NCBI RefSeq assembly: GCF_900130075.1
Contig: NZ_LT671418.1
Location: forward strand, 1,550,001-1,614,000
Reading direction: 5' to 3'
Length of the DNA stretch: 64,000 bases
DNA from: Herminiimonas arsenitoxidans
Lineage (GTDB): Bacteria > Pseudomonadota > Gammaproteobacteria > Burkholderiales > Burkholderiaceae_D
Shown: in pieces, positions 36,041-45,368 of the stretch
Position numbering within the stretch: position 1 is the first letter of the stretch
How the letters are laid out: each line of letters begins with the position of its first letter
The notes under the pieces: generated by a model
What the model was told of the DNA's origin: nothing
What the model saw: the letters and a program-made list of their open reading frames with translations, nothing else
Database searches by the model: none
Made by a program: the position numbers and the translations under genes

Positions 36041-36823
36041 ATGAGAACAACGAATACGGCTGAGACAGACAAAACCTCCATTCAAGTCATTGAACGCATG
36101 GTTTCGCTGCTGGATGCACTCGCGACCTACCCCGATCCAGTCAGCCTGAAGGAACTCTCCAGCGTCACGGGTTTACATCCGTCCACAGCTCATCGCATCC
36201 TGAATGACCTGGTCATCAAGCGCTTTGTCGATCGCTCCGAGCCTGGTACTTACCGACTCGGCATGCGCCTGTTGGAACTGGGAAATATCGTCAAGAGCCG
36301 TCTGGACGTACGTGAAGCTGCGCTCGATCTGATGCGACAACTACACCGCAAGACCAATCAAACCGTCAATTTGTCGGTACGACAAAACGATGAAATCATC
36401 TACATCGACCGCGCCTTCTCGGAACGCTCCGGCATGCAAGTGGTACGCGCCGTTGGCGGACGCGCACCTTTGCATCTGACGTCAACCGGTAAGCTCTTCC
36501 TGTCGATAGATGAACCAAGAATGGTGCAAGCCTACGCGGCACGCACCGGCCTCGCCGGTCACAACAAGAATTCGATTACCGACTTGAGCAAGCTGCAAGG
36601 CGAACTGAGCCAGGTACGCGCACACGGCTATGCACGTGACAATGAAGAACTGGAATTAGGCGTGCGCTGCATGGCGGCCGGCATACACGACGATAGTGGC
36701 AGGCTGATTGCGGGCTTGTCTATCTCTGCGCCGGCAGATCGGCTACAGGAAGAATGGCTGGCAGATTTGATGGATACCGCCAAGCAGATTTCTGCTGCGC
36801 TCGGCTACACAGAAACAGCATGA
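36041..36823 (+). CDS. IclR-family transcriptional regulator
   Basis: 260 residues. N-terminal winged helix (IERMVSLLDALATYPDPVSLKELSSVTGLHPSTAHRILNDL), linker, and the C-terminal effector domain (LRQNDEIIYIDR-type segment, SAPADRLQEEWLADLMDTAKQISAALGY). The target operon is unknown; neighbours (dgkA, pbpG) offer no metabolic clue. The start at 36041 was taken because the family domain begins soon after; the upstream in-frame ATG at 35951 would add about 30 unrelated residues. Confidence 0.88.
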   Translation: MRTTNTAETDKTSIQVIERMVSLLDALATYPDPVSLKELSSVTGLHPSTAHRILNDLVIKRFVDRSEPGTYRLGMRLLELGNIVKSRLDVREAALDLMRQLHRKTNQTVNLSVRQNDEIIYIDRAFSERSGMQVVRAVGGRAPLHLTSTGKLFLSIDEPRMVQAYAARTGLAGHNKNSITDLSKLQGELSQVRAHGYARDNEELELGVRCMAAGIHDDSGRLIAGLSISAPADRLQEEWLADLMDTAKQISAALGYTETA

Positions 36824-36867
36824 TCATTGACGCCAAATAAACCTCTGCTGGCGTATGCAAGACCAAT

Positions 36868-36897
36868 AAAAAAGGCGAACCGTAGTTCGCCTTTTTT
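36868..36897. terminator. Bidirectional rho-independent terminator
   Basis: 13-bp stem AAAAAAGGCGAAC / GTTCGCCTTTTTT with loop CGTA, between the convergent IclR-type gene and the PBP7-like gene. Confidence 0.92.
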
Positions 36898-36911
36898 ATT
36901 GAGTGCATCGT

Positions 36912-38126
36912 TCAGCTTTGCACCGCATGATGTTTGCCTGCGATGTTTTGCGGCTGCTGAGTTTCTATCCATTTACGTATCCGTGTTGCATCTCCCAGAC
37001 GCGAGAGCTTGCCTTTGGAGTCAAGGAAGATCATGACGATAGGTCGGCCACCAATATTCGCTTGCATCACGAGGCAGCGACCAGCTTCAGAGATATAACC
37101 TGTTTTTTGAATACCAATTTCCCAATCAGGATTGGTGACCAGGCGATTCGAATTGGCGTATTGCAGTGGACGTCCGCCCGGCTCAACAATGTATTTCGTA
37201 TCCGTTGAATATTGACGCAAGATTGGGTGGTTATATGCAGCCATCACCAGCTTCGCCAGATCGCTTGCACTTGCCACGTTATTGCTGGACAAGCCTGTCG
37301 AATCAACATAGTGCGTACCGCTCATGCCCAACGATTTTGCCTTGGCATTCATCGCTACGACAAACGCACGGAGACCGCCCGGGTAATGACGACCGAGAGC
37401 AGAAGCTGCGCGATTTTCTGAACTCATCAAAGCGATGTGCAGCATGTTCGCGCGCGACAATTGCGAACCTACACGCAGACGCGATGAACTATTCTTTTCG
37501 CGATCGATATCTTCAGTCGTGACTTCCAGCACTTCATTCATGTCTTGCTGTGCTTCGACGACTACCAGACCTGTCATCAATTTGGTGATCGATGCAATCG
37601 GCAAAGTCACGTTCGCATTTTTTTCAAACAAGACTGCCGATGTGGATTGATCCAGCACCAGCGCGACGTTCGATGCAAGGGCCAATGAATCACGCGTCAT
37701 GTTCAAGCCCGCGATATCGCCTGCGGTCAAGACTGGAGGAACGGCTGGAATAACTGGTTTGGCAACGCGTTGATAAATCGCCTGACGCTTGCCGTGCACA
37801 ACAACTTCTTTTTTGACGAGCTTCTCGCTGCTGTTCAGCGAGACAGTGTTGCGCTGTTTGGATTTCTTGTTGGATGCAACCGTTTGCTTGGTGTTGACGC
37901 GTTTGGTCGACTTAGTTGATTTGCTAGCTTGTTTGGCTTGCGCGACTGGCTTCTTCGCAGCGGCAGCGCGTTTGGGTGCCTGTGCTTTTTTGGCCTGTGC
38001 GTTGGATGCGACTTTCTTGTTAGTCGCCTTCTTCGCATTAGTGGAGCTCGGCTCTTTAGCCAACGCCATAGGTGCGTTGAAAATAACGAATAACGAAAAA
38101 AATATCCCCAGCGCGGACTTAAGCAT
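36912..38126 (-). CDS. pbpG: D-alanyl-D-alanine endopeptidase, PBP7 type, with Lys/Ala-rich extension
   Basis: 404 residues, against about 310 for Escherichia coli PBP7. A signal peptide ends near ALA-KE. Residues 24-92 form a Lys/Ala/Ser/Thr-rich, strongly basic low-complexity segment (about 18 Lys, 3 Arg, one Glu). The penicilloyl-serine domain follows with SITK at 179-182, SEN at 236-238 and KTG at 341-343, all catalytic motifs intact. It should cut D-Ala-meso-DAP cross-links in periplasmic peptidoglycan. The basic part may bind the negatively charged wall or an anionic partner; this is inference. Promoter is somewhere in 38127-38351. Confidence 0.9.
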   Translation of the reverse strand: MLKSALGIFFSLFVIFNAPMALAKEPSSTNAKKATNKKVASNAQAKKAQAPKRAAAAKKPVAQAKQASKSTKSTKRVNTKQTVASNKKSKQRNTVSLNSSEKLVKKEVVVHGKRQAIYQRVAKPVIPAVPPVLTAGDIAGLNMTRDSLALASNVALVLDQSTSAVLFEKNANVTLPIASITKLMTGLVVVEAQQDMNEVLEVTTEDIDREKNSSSRLRVGSQLSRANMLHIALMSSENRAASALGRHYPGGLRAFVVAMNAKAKSLGMSGTHYVDSTGLSSNNVASASDLAKLVMAAYNHPILRQYSTDTKYIVEPGGRPLQYANSNRLVTNPDWEIGIQKTGYISEAGRCLVMQANIGGRPIVMIFLDSKGKLSRLGDATRIRKWIETQQPQNIAGKHHAVQS

Positions 38127-38351
38127 CTGCGACTCCCCAATTCATACGATGAAATATGGCTTGCAGTTTAGCAAATATCGGAAAATGTGCAAGATAATTA
38201 GATAGTTAGCTGTTTTCATTAATCTACTTTCTAACTAACGATATCTTTTTCCTCACATTATTGGTGCAATTTTCGACTAAAAATACACCGTTCAAGCCCC
38301 GAATTTATTGCTACGCAACAATAATTTTCATAGGAATCGGCCTCTTTTCCG
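38127..38351. promoter_or_regulatory. AT-rich intergenic region upstream of pbpG
   Basis: 225 bases with no gene. Short weak inverted repeats (GTTAG at 38206 region with CTAAC; TTATTG with CAATAA near 38305-38325). No promoter assigned. Confidence 0.4.
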
Positions 38352-39242
38352 CTACTTTTTCACTACAAACGCTACCCCCACAACAGCAAGCAACATGCCA
38401 GCCACGCCTATCAAACTGAAGGTCTCGCCAAACGCAGCCCACGCCATCAATGCAGTCGTTGGTGGCGTCAGATAAAGCAAGCTGGTGACCTGTGTCGCAG
38501 CACTTTTACGTATCAATGCAAAGAGCAGGAAGATCGCGCCTATCGAGAGCGCAACGATGGACCACAGCAGCGCGCCTATAAAGCTGGGCGTCCACTGCAC
38601 GGTTTCCAATGACGGTGAAAAGCCTTCAAAGTAGATGGCGAAAGGCAGTACGACCACGCACGATGCGGCGAATTGAATAATGGTCCCGGTACGCAGATCA
38701 AAATGCGGACAATAGCGCTTCTGATACATCGTCCCTATCGTGATCGACAGCAAAGCCATCAGGCACAAGGCGATGCTTTCCCAGGTCAAACCGATCAGCG
38801 TAATTTTATTGGCAACCACCAGCGCCACGCCGCATAGACCGAAGATCAGGCCGATCCATTGACGACCGCGCACTTTCTCACCGATCAAGGGCGCAGCAAA
38901 CGCCGTCAATACCGGCTGCATACCAACAATCAAGGCAGACAAGCCGGCCGGCATGCCGAGCTTGATTGCACACCACACACCGGCCAGATAACCTGCTTGC
39001 ACCAAGATGCCGGCAACGGCGATATGACGCATAGTGCCTATCGGCCACGGCGCACGCAGCAATAAAACCAATGGCAGCAAGATAATCAACACGCCGACAA
39101 AACGCAGCGTCAAGAAGGTCAACGGCGGCGCATACGGCAGGCCGAACTTCGCGACGATAAAACCGGTACTCCAGATCAGCACGAACAGGAAAGGCATCGC
39201 TGCCAGCCAAGGGCTTACCGTCTTACTTGAATCTGTATGCAT
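38352..39242 (-). CDS. EamA/DMT-superfamily transporter
   Basis: 296 residues with ten hydrophobic segments in two internally similar halves (5+5), the EamA layout. Motifs such as GFIVAKFGLPYAPPLTFLTLRF in the first half and GALLWSIVALSIGAIFLLFALIRKSAATQVTSLLYLTPPTTALMAW in the second are typical of the RhaT/YdcZ-like drug/metabolite exporters. Substrate unknown. Confidence 0.88.
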   Translation of the reverse strand: MHTDSSKTVSPWLAAMPFLFVLIWSTGFIVAKFGLPYAPPLTFLTLRFVGVLIILLPLVLLLRAPWPIGTMRHIAVAGILVQAGYLAGVWCAIKLGMPAGLSALIVGMQPVLTAFAAPLIGEKVRGRQWIGLIFGLCGVALVVANKITLIGLTWESIALCLMALLSITIGTMYQKRYCPHFDLRTGTIIQFAASCVVVLPFAIYFEGFSPSLETVQWTPSFIGALLWSIVALSIGAIFLLFALIRKSAATQVTSLLYLTPPTTALMAWAAFGETFSLIGVAGMLLAVVGVAFVVKK

Positions 39243-39381
39243 TCTTGCTTTCTATTCTTTCAATTCCGCGTGGGAAGTACTTGCAGCACAGCTTTGGGCA
39301 TGCCCTTATTAACGCCTGCCAGGCAAAATTCTCGCATTTTTCTCAGGAAAATATTTATTTGTGCATTGCAGCAAATATCGC

Positions 39382-39409
39382 TTGACACCATCCTTACAAT
39401 ACTTACAAT
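39382..39409 (+). promoter_or_regulatory. Sigma-70 promoter of the phasin gene
   Basis: -35 TTGACA (39382-39387), 16-base spacer, -10 TACAAT (39404-39409), 73 bases before the phasin start. The hexamers are near consensus, fitting an abundant protein. Confidence 0.7.
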
Positions 39410-39482
39410 GGGTCATGTTGCAACGCACAACGCCAGTTTTTACCTACCGCAGTGATGTACTACCTTCACAAAGGAGAAACCC

Positions 39483-40049
39483 ATGTTTGCTATTCCAGAG
39501 CAGTTTTCCGCCGCCACCAAACACCAGTTTGAATCGCAACTCGCCATCCTGAATTCGCTCACCAGCACAGCATTCGATAGCGTACAAAAAATCGTCGACT
39601 TGAACCTGAGCGCGGCGAAGTCATCATTGCAGGAATCCGGCGCTGCTGCACAAAAGCTCGCCACCGCCAAAGATCCACAGGAATTTTTCTCACTCAGCGC
39701 TTCGCAAGCACAGCCGAACGCCGAAAAAGCACTGGCTTACGGTCGTCACCTGGTGAGCATCGCAACCAGCACGCAAGCTGAATTTACCAAGGCAGCGGAA
39801 ACACAAATCGCAGAAACCAATCGCAAGGTCTTGTCCTTGATCGATGAACTCAGCAAGAACGCACCAGCCGGTTCTGAAAACGCCGTCTCCATGCTCAAGT
39901 CTGCAATCGGCAATGCCAGCGCCAGCTACGAACAACTCTCCAAAACAACCAAGCAAGCAGTTGAAGCCTTGGAAGGTAATTTGAATGCAGCCGCCAGCCA
40001 ATTCGCCAGCGCTGCAGAAAAAACCACGACCAAATCACGTAAATCGTAA
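39483..40049 (+). CDS. phaP: Phasin family protein (PHA granule coat)
   Basis: 188 residues, no signal peptide, almost wholly alpha-helical and Ala/Ser/Gln-rich. The start FAIPEQFSAATKHQFESQLAILNSLTSTAFDSVQKIVDLNLSAAKSSL is typical of Burkholderiales PhaP phasins, which coat polyhydroxyalkanoate granules and limit their size. AGGAG lies 8 bases before the ATG. Other PHA genes in the window are at 45700-45984 and 49231-50466. Confidence 0.9.
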   Translation: MFAIPEQFSAATKHQFESQLAILNSLTSTAFDSVQKIVDLNLSAAKSSLQESGAAAQKLATAKDPQEFFSLSASQAQPNAEKALAYGRHLVSIATSTQAEFTKAAETQIAETNRKVLSLIDELSKNAPAGSENAVSMLKSAIGNASASYEQLSKTTKQAVEALEGNLNAAASQFASAAEKTTTKSRKS

Positions 40050-40088
40050 TTTCTCAGAGCTCTCCTCACTGGCCTTCGCGCCACTTCT

Positions 40089-40117
40089 AATGCCCCGGAA
40101 AATCGGGGCATTTTTTT
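40089..40117. terminator. Rho-independent terminator
   Basis: ATGCCCCG (40090-40097) pairs with CGGGGCAT (40104-40111), loop GAAAAT, then seven T. It lies between the phasin gene and the convergent iron permease gene. Confidence 0.9.
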
Positions 40118-40129
40118 ATGCAGCAAGCG

Positions 40130-41770
40130 CTAGCGACGACCCGATGCAATCGCACGCGCCAGAATGATGACAGGCACGATCGCAATCAACACGATGGTCA
40201 ATGCAGGCAAAGCCGCCTCACCCAAACGTTCATCGGATGCCAATTGATGTGTGATCACCGCCAACGTATCGAAGTTGAATGGTCGTATCGTCAGCGTCGC
40301 CGGCAATTCCTTGACCACATCGACAAACACCAGCAAACCCGCCGTCAACACACTGCGCCATAACAAGGGCAAATGTATGCGCATCAACATCGATGTCATG
40401 CCATGCCCGAGACTGCGTGCACTGGCATCCATGGACGGCGTAATTTTGATCAAGCCGGCTTGTACGCTTTGGAAGGACACCGCGAGAAAGCGCACCAGAT
40501 AAGCGTAGATCAAGGCAATCACACTGCCGCTCAAGACCAACGCCACGCCATGTTCCGCATTCCAGCTATCGATGCGCGACATGGGAATCAAAATCCCCAC
40601 CGCAATCACCGCACCCGGTATTGCATAACCCATGCTGACGATGCGATTACAGATCGCTTGCACTTTGCTATTCGTCACACGCGCTGCATACGCCATCAAG
40701 ACGCAAATCACGATGGCAATCACCGCGGTGACGCCACCAAGTATGATCGTGTTATTCAACCAGCCGAGATAACGTGCGCTGAACGAGATCGTTTCTTCCT
40801 GCAGCATCAAGCGCAGCAGAATAAACAGCGGTGCAAAGAATCCCAACACGACTGGTAAGGCACAAAATAAAGTCGCGCTCCACGCCTGCCGTCCTTTAAG
40901 CGTAGTCATCAATTGCGTGGCACTCCGTCCACCGACTGCGTAATAACGCGCCCTACCGCGGCTCTTCTGTTCCAGCAGCATCAAGACCATGACCGCGATC
41001 AATAGAACGGCAGCAATTTGTGCCGCAGCCGCGCGATCAGAAAAGATGTACCAGGATTTATAAATCCCCGTGGTCAATGTCGGCACGCCGAAATAAGCAA
41101 CCGCACCGTAATCAGCCAGCGTCTCCATCAGCGCCAGCGCAATACCGGCCGCAGCTGCCGGACGCGCCAAAGGCAAACTCACTTGAAAAAATGCCTGCCA
41201 CGGCCCGGCACCCAAAGTACGTGCGGCATCCCACATGCGCGGGCTGCGCTCGATAAACGCATTACGCGCCAGCAGATATACATAGGGATACAAGACAAAT
41301 GCGAAGAGGAAACCGGCACCACCGACCGAACGGATTTGTGGAAACCAGTAAGTCGGCCCTTGCCAGCCAAACAGTGCGCGTAATCCGCTTTGCACTGGTC
41401 CAGTAAATTGCAGGAAATCGGTATAGGCGTAAGCGACCACATACGCCGGCATCGCCAGCGGCAGGATCAGAGCCCATTCAAAGAACTTCTTGCCGGGGAA
41501 ATTGAAAGCCGCCACCAGCCATGCGCAACCTATACCCATCACCGCCGTCAGGATCGCAACGATCACGGCAATCACAACGCTATTGACGATGTATTCCGGC
41601 AGCACCGTTGCCCACAGATGCGAGAAAGTGCTGATATCAGTACCGGTTTCAGCGCCGGAAACCAAATTGGAGAGCACGCCGACGATAGGCAAACCCACCA
41701 GACAAGCAATCGCCAGCGATGCGATCAGCAAGGGATGCAAAGCACCGCTTTGACCTTGTCTCTTATGCAC
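40130..41770 (-). CDS. Ferric-iron ABC transporter permease (FbpB/AfuB type)
   Basis: 546 residues with about twelve hydrophobic segments in two fused halves, the layout of FbpB/SfuB permeases that move ferric iron from a periplasmic binding protein. Two EAA loops are seen (RMWDAARTLGAGPWQAFFQVSLPLARPAAAAGI; SMDASARSLGHGMTSMLMRIHLPLLWRSVL). GTG start (41768-41770). Divergent from its ATPase gene (41882), with a Fur-like site between. No binding-protein gene is beside it. Confidence 0.9.
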   Translation of the reverse strand: MHKRQGQSGALHPLLIASLAIACLVGLPIVGVLSNLVSGAETGTDISTFSHLWATVLPEYIVNSVVIAVIVAILTAVMGIGCAWLVAAFNFPGKKFFEWALILPLAMPAYVVAYAYTDFLQFTGPVQSGLRALFGWQGPTYWFPQIRSVGGAGFLFAFVLYPYVYLLARNAFIERSPRMWDAARTLGAGPWQAFFQVSLPLARPAAAAGIALALMETLADYGAVAYFGVPTLTTGIYKSWYIFSDRAAAAQIAAVLLIAVMVLMLLEQKSRGRARYYAVGGRSATQLMTTLKGRQAWSATLFCALPVVLGFFAPLFILLRLMLQEETISFSARYLGWLNNTIILGGVTAVIAIVICVLMAYAARVTNSKVQAICNRIVSMGYAIPGAVIAVGILIPMSRIDSWNAEHGVALVLSGSVIALIYAYLVRFLAVSFQSVQAGLIKITPSMDASARSLGHGMTSMLMRIHLPLLWRSVLTAGLLVFVDVVKELPATLTIRPFNFDTLAVITHQLASDERLGEAALPALTIVLIAIVPVIILARAIASGRR

Positions 41771-41822
41771 GCAGATAAACCTGAATATAAAAAAGCATGA
41801 ATACTCTCGCGATCGGCTAAAC

Positions 41823-41841
41823 GAGAATTATAATCAATCGC
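41823..41841. promoter_or_regulatory. Fur-like box between divergent iron transporter genes
   Basis: GAGAATTATAATCAATCGC matches 14 of 19 positions of the enterobacterial Fur consensus by hand count. It lies in the 111-base gap between the permease and ATPase genes. A weaker match than the two boxes at 19 and 23 kb. Confidence 0.5.
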
Positions 41842-41881
41842 TCATTTCGCCCATGTAATTATTTCCGGAACAGTGCATCTC

Positions 41882-42979
41882 ATGTCAGCCATTCCCGCTC
41901 CGTCAGCGCATTTGTCGGTTGAAGCCATACGTGTTGGTTACCAAGTCGCGCATCAAATGCACGAGATCGTGCACAACCTGTCCTTCGCCTTGCAACGCGG
42001 CGAGATCGGCTGCCTGCTCGGCCAATCCGGCTGTGGCAAAACGACTGTGCTGCGCGCCATCGCCGGTTTTGAATCGTTGATCGCCGGTCGCATTGCCTTA
42101 GGCGGTAAGGAACTCAGCAACGCAACGCACACCACCGTACCGGAAGCGCGCCATGTTGGCGTGGTGTTCCAGGATTACGCCCTGTTCCCGCATTTATCGG
42201 TGGCTGACAATATCGGCTTCGGCTTACGTAAACTGAGCGGGGCCGAACGTCATGCACGCATCAGCAAGCTGCTGACATTGGTCGGTCTGACTTCGCAAGA
42301 AAAAAAATTCCCGCATGAATTATCCGGTGGACAACAGCAACGCGTGGCACTGGCACGTGCATTGGCACCGCAACCGGACTTGTTATTGCTGGACGAACCG
42401 TTCTCCAATCTCGACGTGGACTTGCGTGAACGACTCGCGACTGAAGTGCGCGACATTCTGAAAGAAGTTGGTACCACGGCGGTATTGGTCACGCACGATC
42501 AACATGAAGCGTTTGCGATTGCGGATCAAATCGGCGTGATGCAAAACGGTGTCATCGTGCAATGGGACCATGCCTACAATTTGTACCATCGCCCTGCTAC
42601 ACGTTTTGTCGCAGACTTTGTCGGCCTCGGCGTTTTTGTCCCCGGCCGTATTGATCAGCACAAGCAGGATGTGAGTATAGAACTGGGCAGTTTGCCGCTC
42701 TGTCACGGACTGGAAGTATGCGATCCGAATGAGCAAGATGCGCAACAGGTTGATGTATTGCTGCGCGCCGATGATGTGGTGCACGACGACAGTAGCCCGC
42801 TACAAGCCGAAGTCGTGCGCAAGGCATTCCGTGGCGCAGAATTTTTATACACACTGAAATTACCGAGCGGCCAGCAACTGCTGGCACTCGTCCCCTCACA
42901 TCATGATCACGCCTTGGGTGAACGTATAGGCATACGGCTGGAAGCAGATCACGTCGTCACCTTTCCCAAGCAGGATTGA
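41882..42979 (+). CDS. Ferric-iron ABC transporter ATP-binding protein (FbpC type)
   Basis: 365 residues. ATPase for the iron permease divergently encoded upstream. Walker A GQSGCGKTT, Q-loop VFQDYALFPH, signature LSGGQQQR, Walker B LLLLDEPFSNLD and switch HDQHEAFAI are intact. A C-terminal regulatory (TOBE-type) domain follows. A GTG at 41873 could start 3 codons earlier; the ATG at 41882 is preferred. No terminator was seen after it. Confidence 0.9.
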   Translation: MSAIPAPSAHLSVEAIRVGYQVAHQMHEIVHNLSFALQRGEIGCLLGQSGCGKTTVLRAIAGFESLIAGRIALGGKELSNATHTTVPEARHVGVVFQDYALFPHLSVADNIGFGLRKLSGAERHARISKLLTLVGLTSQEKKFPHELSGGQQQRVALARALAPQPDLLLLDEPFSNLDVDLRERLATEVRDILKEVGTTAVLVTHDQHEAFAIADQIGVMQNGVIVQWDHAYNLYHRPATRFVADFVGLGVFVPGRIDQHKQDVSIELGSLPLCHGLEVCDPNEQDAQQVDVLLRADDVVHDDSSPLQAEVVRKAFRGAEFLYTLKLPSGQQLLALVPSHHDHALGERIGIRLEADHVVTFPKQD

Positions 42980-42996
42980 ACGGACTGTGTGATCAA

Positions 42997-43800
42997 TCAG
43001 AGATGCTGAACTTCCACTTTCAGCAGATTTAATTCAGCAATCAATTTGTCGAAAGCTGCAGCAGCTTGCTCCGGCTCGCCTTTGACACCGAGTTCGATAT
43101 GGCGGCGTGTCTCTGCATCGCCCACGCTCGGCAAGCTGAATACCTTCACTTGCGGGAACTCATCTTCTATCGCTTCCATCAAGGGCGTCAGCGCCGATTC
43201 CATCGATTGGAAGACCAACACCGATTTCTCAAACCGCGGCTGTTGATGGAATAGATGTCCATAGTGCGTATCCAGTATCCATTCAATCATCGGCCACGCC
43301 ATCACCGGAAAACCCGGCATGAAATAATGCGCCCCCCCGCCATTGCCGTGATGAATAGCGAAACCGGGAATCTTGTTATATGGATTCGGTATGATCTCTG
43401 CACCTTGCGGAAATTCACCCATCTTCAAACGATGCAGATTCTCCGGCTTGTTCAAGTCAAAAGGCACATTCGCTTCACGCGCCATCTCCAGCATGCGTTC
43501 CTGTATCTTTTGCTTGGCTTCCGGATGTAATTCGATAGGCACGCCTAGCGCTGCTGCCGCACATTGACGCGTATGGTCATCCGGTGTCGCGCCTATGCCG
43601 CCACAACTAAACACGATATCGTCACTGGCAAAGGTACGCTTCAAGGTCGAAGTAATACGCGCTCTGTCATCGCCCAGAATTTCTGCCCAACCCAGCGACA
43701 AGCCACGTACGGATAGCAGATCAACGACCTTGGAAAAATGCTTGTCGATGCGTTTGCCGGACAATATTTCGTCGCCGATGATGATGAGTCCGAATGCCAT
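42997..43800 (-). CDS. MoCF-domain protein, CinA-like
   Basis: 267 residues. The MoCF (molybdopterin-binding) domain shows GDEILSGKRIDKHF, SCGGIGATPDDHTRQCAA and the LHPEAKQ region; the C-terminal CinA amidase part of full-length CinA is missing, so this is the shorter, stand-alone type (like YfaY N-terminus). Possibly involved in ADP-ribose/NAD metabolism or competence-related names by family; function uncertain. AGAAGGA precedes the ATG. It is 16 bases downstream of the EI24 gene, an apparent two-gene operon. Confidence 0.85.
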   Translation of the reverse strand: MAFGLIIIGDEILSGKRIDKHFSKVVDLLSVRGLSLGWAEILGDDRARITSTLKRTFASDDIVFSCGGIGATPDDHTRQCAAAALGVPIELHPEAKQKIQERMLEMAREANVPFDLNKPENLHRLKMGEFPQGAEIIPNPYNKIPGFAIHHGNGGGAHYFMPGFPVMAWPMIEWILDTHYGHLFHQQPRFEKSVLVFQSMESALTPLMEAIEDEFPQVKVFSLPSVGDAETRRHIELGVKGEPEQAAAAFDKLIAELNLLKVEVQHL

Positions 43801-43816
43801 GGTTTTCCTTCTGATG

Positions 43817-44749
43817 TCAGATTTGAGGAGTCGGTGGATTGCCTGGTTGATTGTCCACTTGCGCGTCTGCCGGCGGCGGTAACACGATCACAGTTTCTTC
43901 AGGTGTCGGCGCGGTAGCCTGTGTCACTGCCTGCTCTGCAGCTTTTCCAGCAGCCTGTGCAGCTCTATGCTGTGTCAATGCATCCATGCAGTAATGCTGA
44001 AACCACAAACCGCTGAAGATGAAGACCAGCACGTATAACCAAATCGCACCGGCTGCCAGTACCGGAAAAAAGATCACCGACAAAGCACCACCCAACCACA
44101 GCAAGGTCGGTGCAGCACCCATCGCACCGGTAATCGCACCTATCACCAGCAACTGCCAGCGATGTATGCGCAGGATGATTTTGCGTTCCTCAGCATCGGC
44201 ATGATCAGCTAAGGCATCGTAGGCCATCACGCGATAAGTCAGCCAACCCCACAAGATAGGCTGAATCACAAAGGTCAAAGGTGGAATCAGGGAAAGCGGC
44301 AGCGTAATCAGCCACAACACTAAAAATATCGTGAATGACGAAGTCGACATCCACAGGCTGCCAAAGAAAGTGCCGCCTTTGCGCGCTTCCAAATCCTTGT
44401 ATCGACGACTACCCACATGCTTGACGATGACCGGCATCGCCATCACGCCGACAAAAATCAGCGCCGTCAGTATCATCAGCGGCAACAGTATCCACATGGC
44501 AATCAAGGGCACGACTACCGTCTTGAATGCGCCCATGCCCAGCCACATCAATAATTCATTGCTGACGCGAAAACCATCGTTCTCAACAAAATAGTTTTGC
44601 AGCCAATCAATCATGGGCTGCAGATACAGCCACAAGCCGACACCCCAGACTGCGATCGACAATACGAATGGAATCACGCTCAGCATCAGCATCCTGAAAT
44701 GCAACTGGGATAGCAAGGCTCGTCCGAAAGACGTAAATACCGGGCGCAT
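43817..44749 (-). CDS. EI24-domain membrane protein (CysZ-related family)
   Basis: 310 residues with about five to six hydrophobic segments in the EI24/CysZ pattern (MRPVFTSFGRALLSQLHFRMLMLSVIPFVLS at the N-terminus; LPLSLIPPLTFVIQPILWGWLTYRVMAYDAL in the middle). CysZ of enterobacteria imports sulfate, but the EI24 family is broad and this member is not linked to sulfur genes, so the substrate is not claimed. The C-terminal 50 residues are Ala/Pro-rich. AGGA before the ATG at 44749. Confidence 0.75.
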   Translation of the reverse strand: MRPVFTSFGRALLSQLHFRMLMLSVIPFVLSIAVWGVGLWLYLQPMIDWLQNYFVENDGFRVSNELLMWLGMGAFKTVVVPLIAMWILLPLMILTALIFVGVMAMPVIVKHVGSRRYKDLEARKGGTFFGSLWMSTSSFTIFLVLWLITLPLSLIPPLTFVIQPILWGWLTYRVMAYDALADHADAEERKIILRIHRWQLLVIGAITGAMGAAPTLLWLGGALSVIFFPVLAAGAIWLYVLVFIFSGLWFQHYCMDALTQHRAAQAAGKAAEQAVTQATAPTPEETVIVLPPPADAQVDNQPGNPPTPQI

Positions 44750-44947
44750 GATGGAAAATCCTATGAAAAATTCAATTCGCGCGTCATAGCTTGATAATGC
44801 ATACAAGCCCGCGCAAAGAATAAGCATTTTACCGTGCTGCCTTCGCCCGCGCCTGACAGGCAATCAAGTCCAGGCGCTCGGTCGGATAAAAGTGCCTTCA
44901 CCTGCTACAATCTGCCCACTTTCTGACTTATTTTTCAAAGGAACAAC

Positions 44948-45304
44948 ATGGCTACTACCTCGACCTCCTCCGGCCTGCAATTCGAAGACAAAGTTGTCGG
45001 CGACGGCGCAGAAGCAACTGCTGGCGCACACGTTACCGTGCATTACACTGGCTGGCTGCAAAATGACGACGGCAGCGCCGGCGCAAAATTCGATTCGAGC
45101 AAGGATCGTGGCGACCCATTTGAGTTTCCACTCGGTGCTGGTCACGTGATCAAAGGCTGGGACGAAGGCGTACAAGGCATGAAAATCGGCGGTACACGTA
45201 CCCTGATCATCCCTGCATCGCTGGGCTATGGCGCACGCGGCGCTGGCGGCGTGATCCCACCAAACGCAACGCTGATTTTCGAAGTGGACTTGCTGGGCGT
45301 ATAA
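44948..45304 (+). CDS. FKBP-type peptidyl-prolyl isomerase
   Basis: 118 residues, one FKBP domain without signal peptide, so cytoplasmic. VTVHYTGWL, FDSSKDRGDPFEFPLGAGHVIKGWDEGVQGMKIG and IPASLGYGARGAGGVIPPNATLIFEVDLL contain the usual active-site aromatic residues (Tyr, Phe, Asp, Trp). AAAGGA ribosome site. Followed by an acyl-CoA-binding protein gene on the same strand. Confidence 0.95.
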   Translation: MATTSTSSGLQFEDKVVGDGAEATAGAHVTVHYTGWLQNDDGSAGAKFDSSKDRGDPFEFPLGAGHVIKGWDEGVQGMKIGGTRTLIIPASLGYGARGAGGVIPPNATLIFEVDLLGV

Positions 45305-45368
45305 AGCAAATCTGGTTCGCACTGCGAGCAAGTATCCTCAACCAGCTTGTTATTTATCGGGAGTACGT

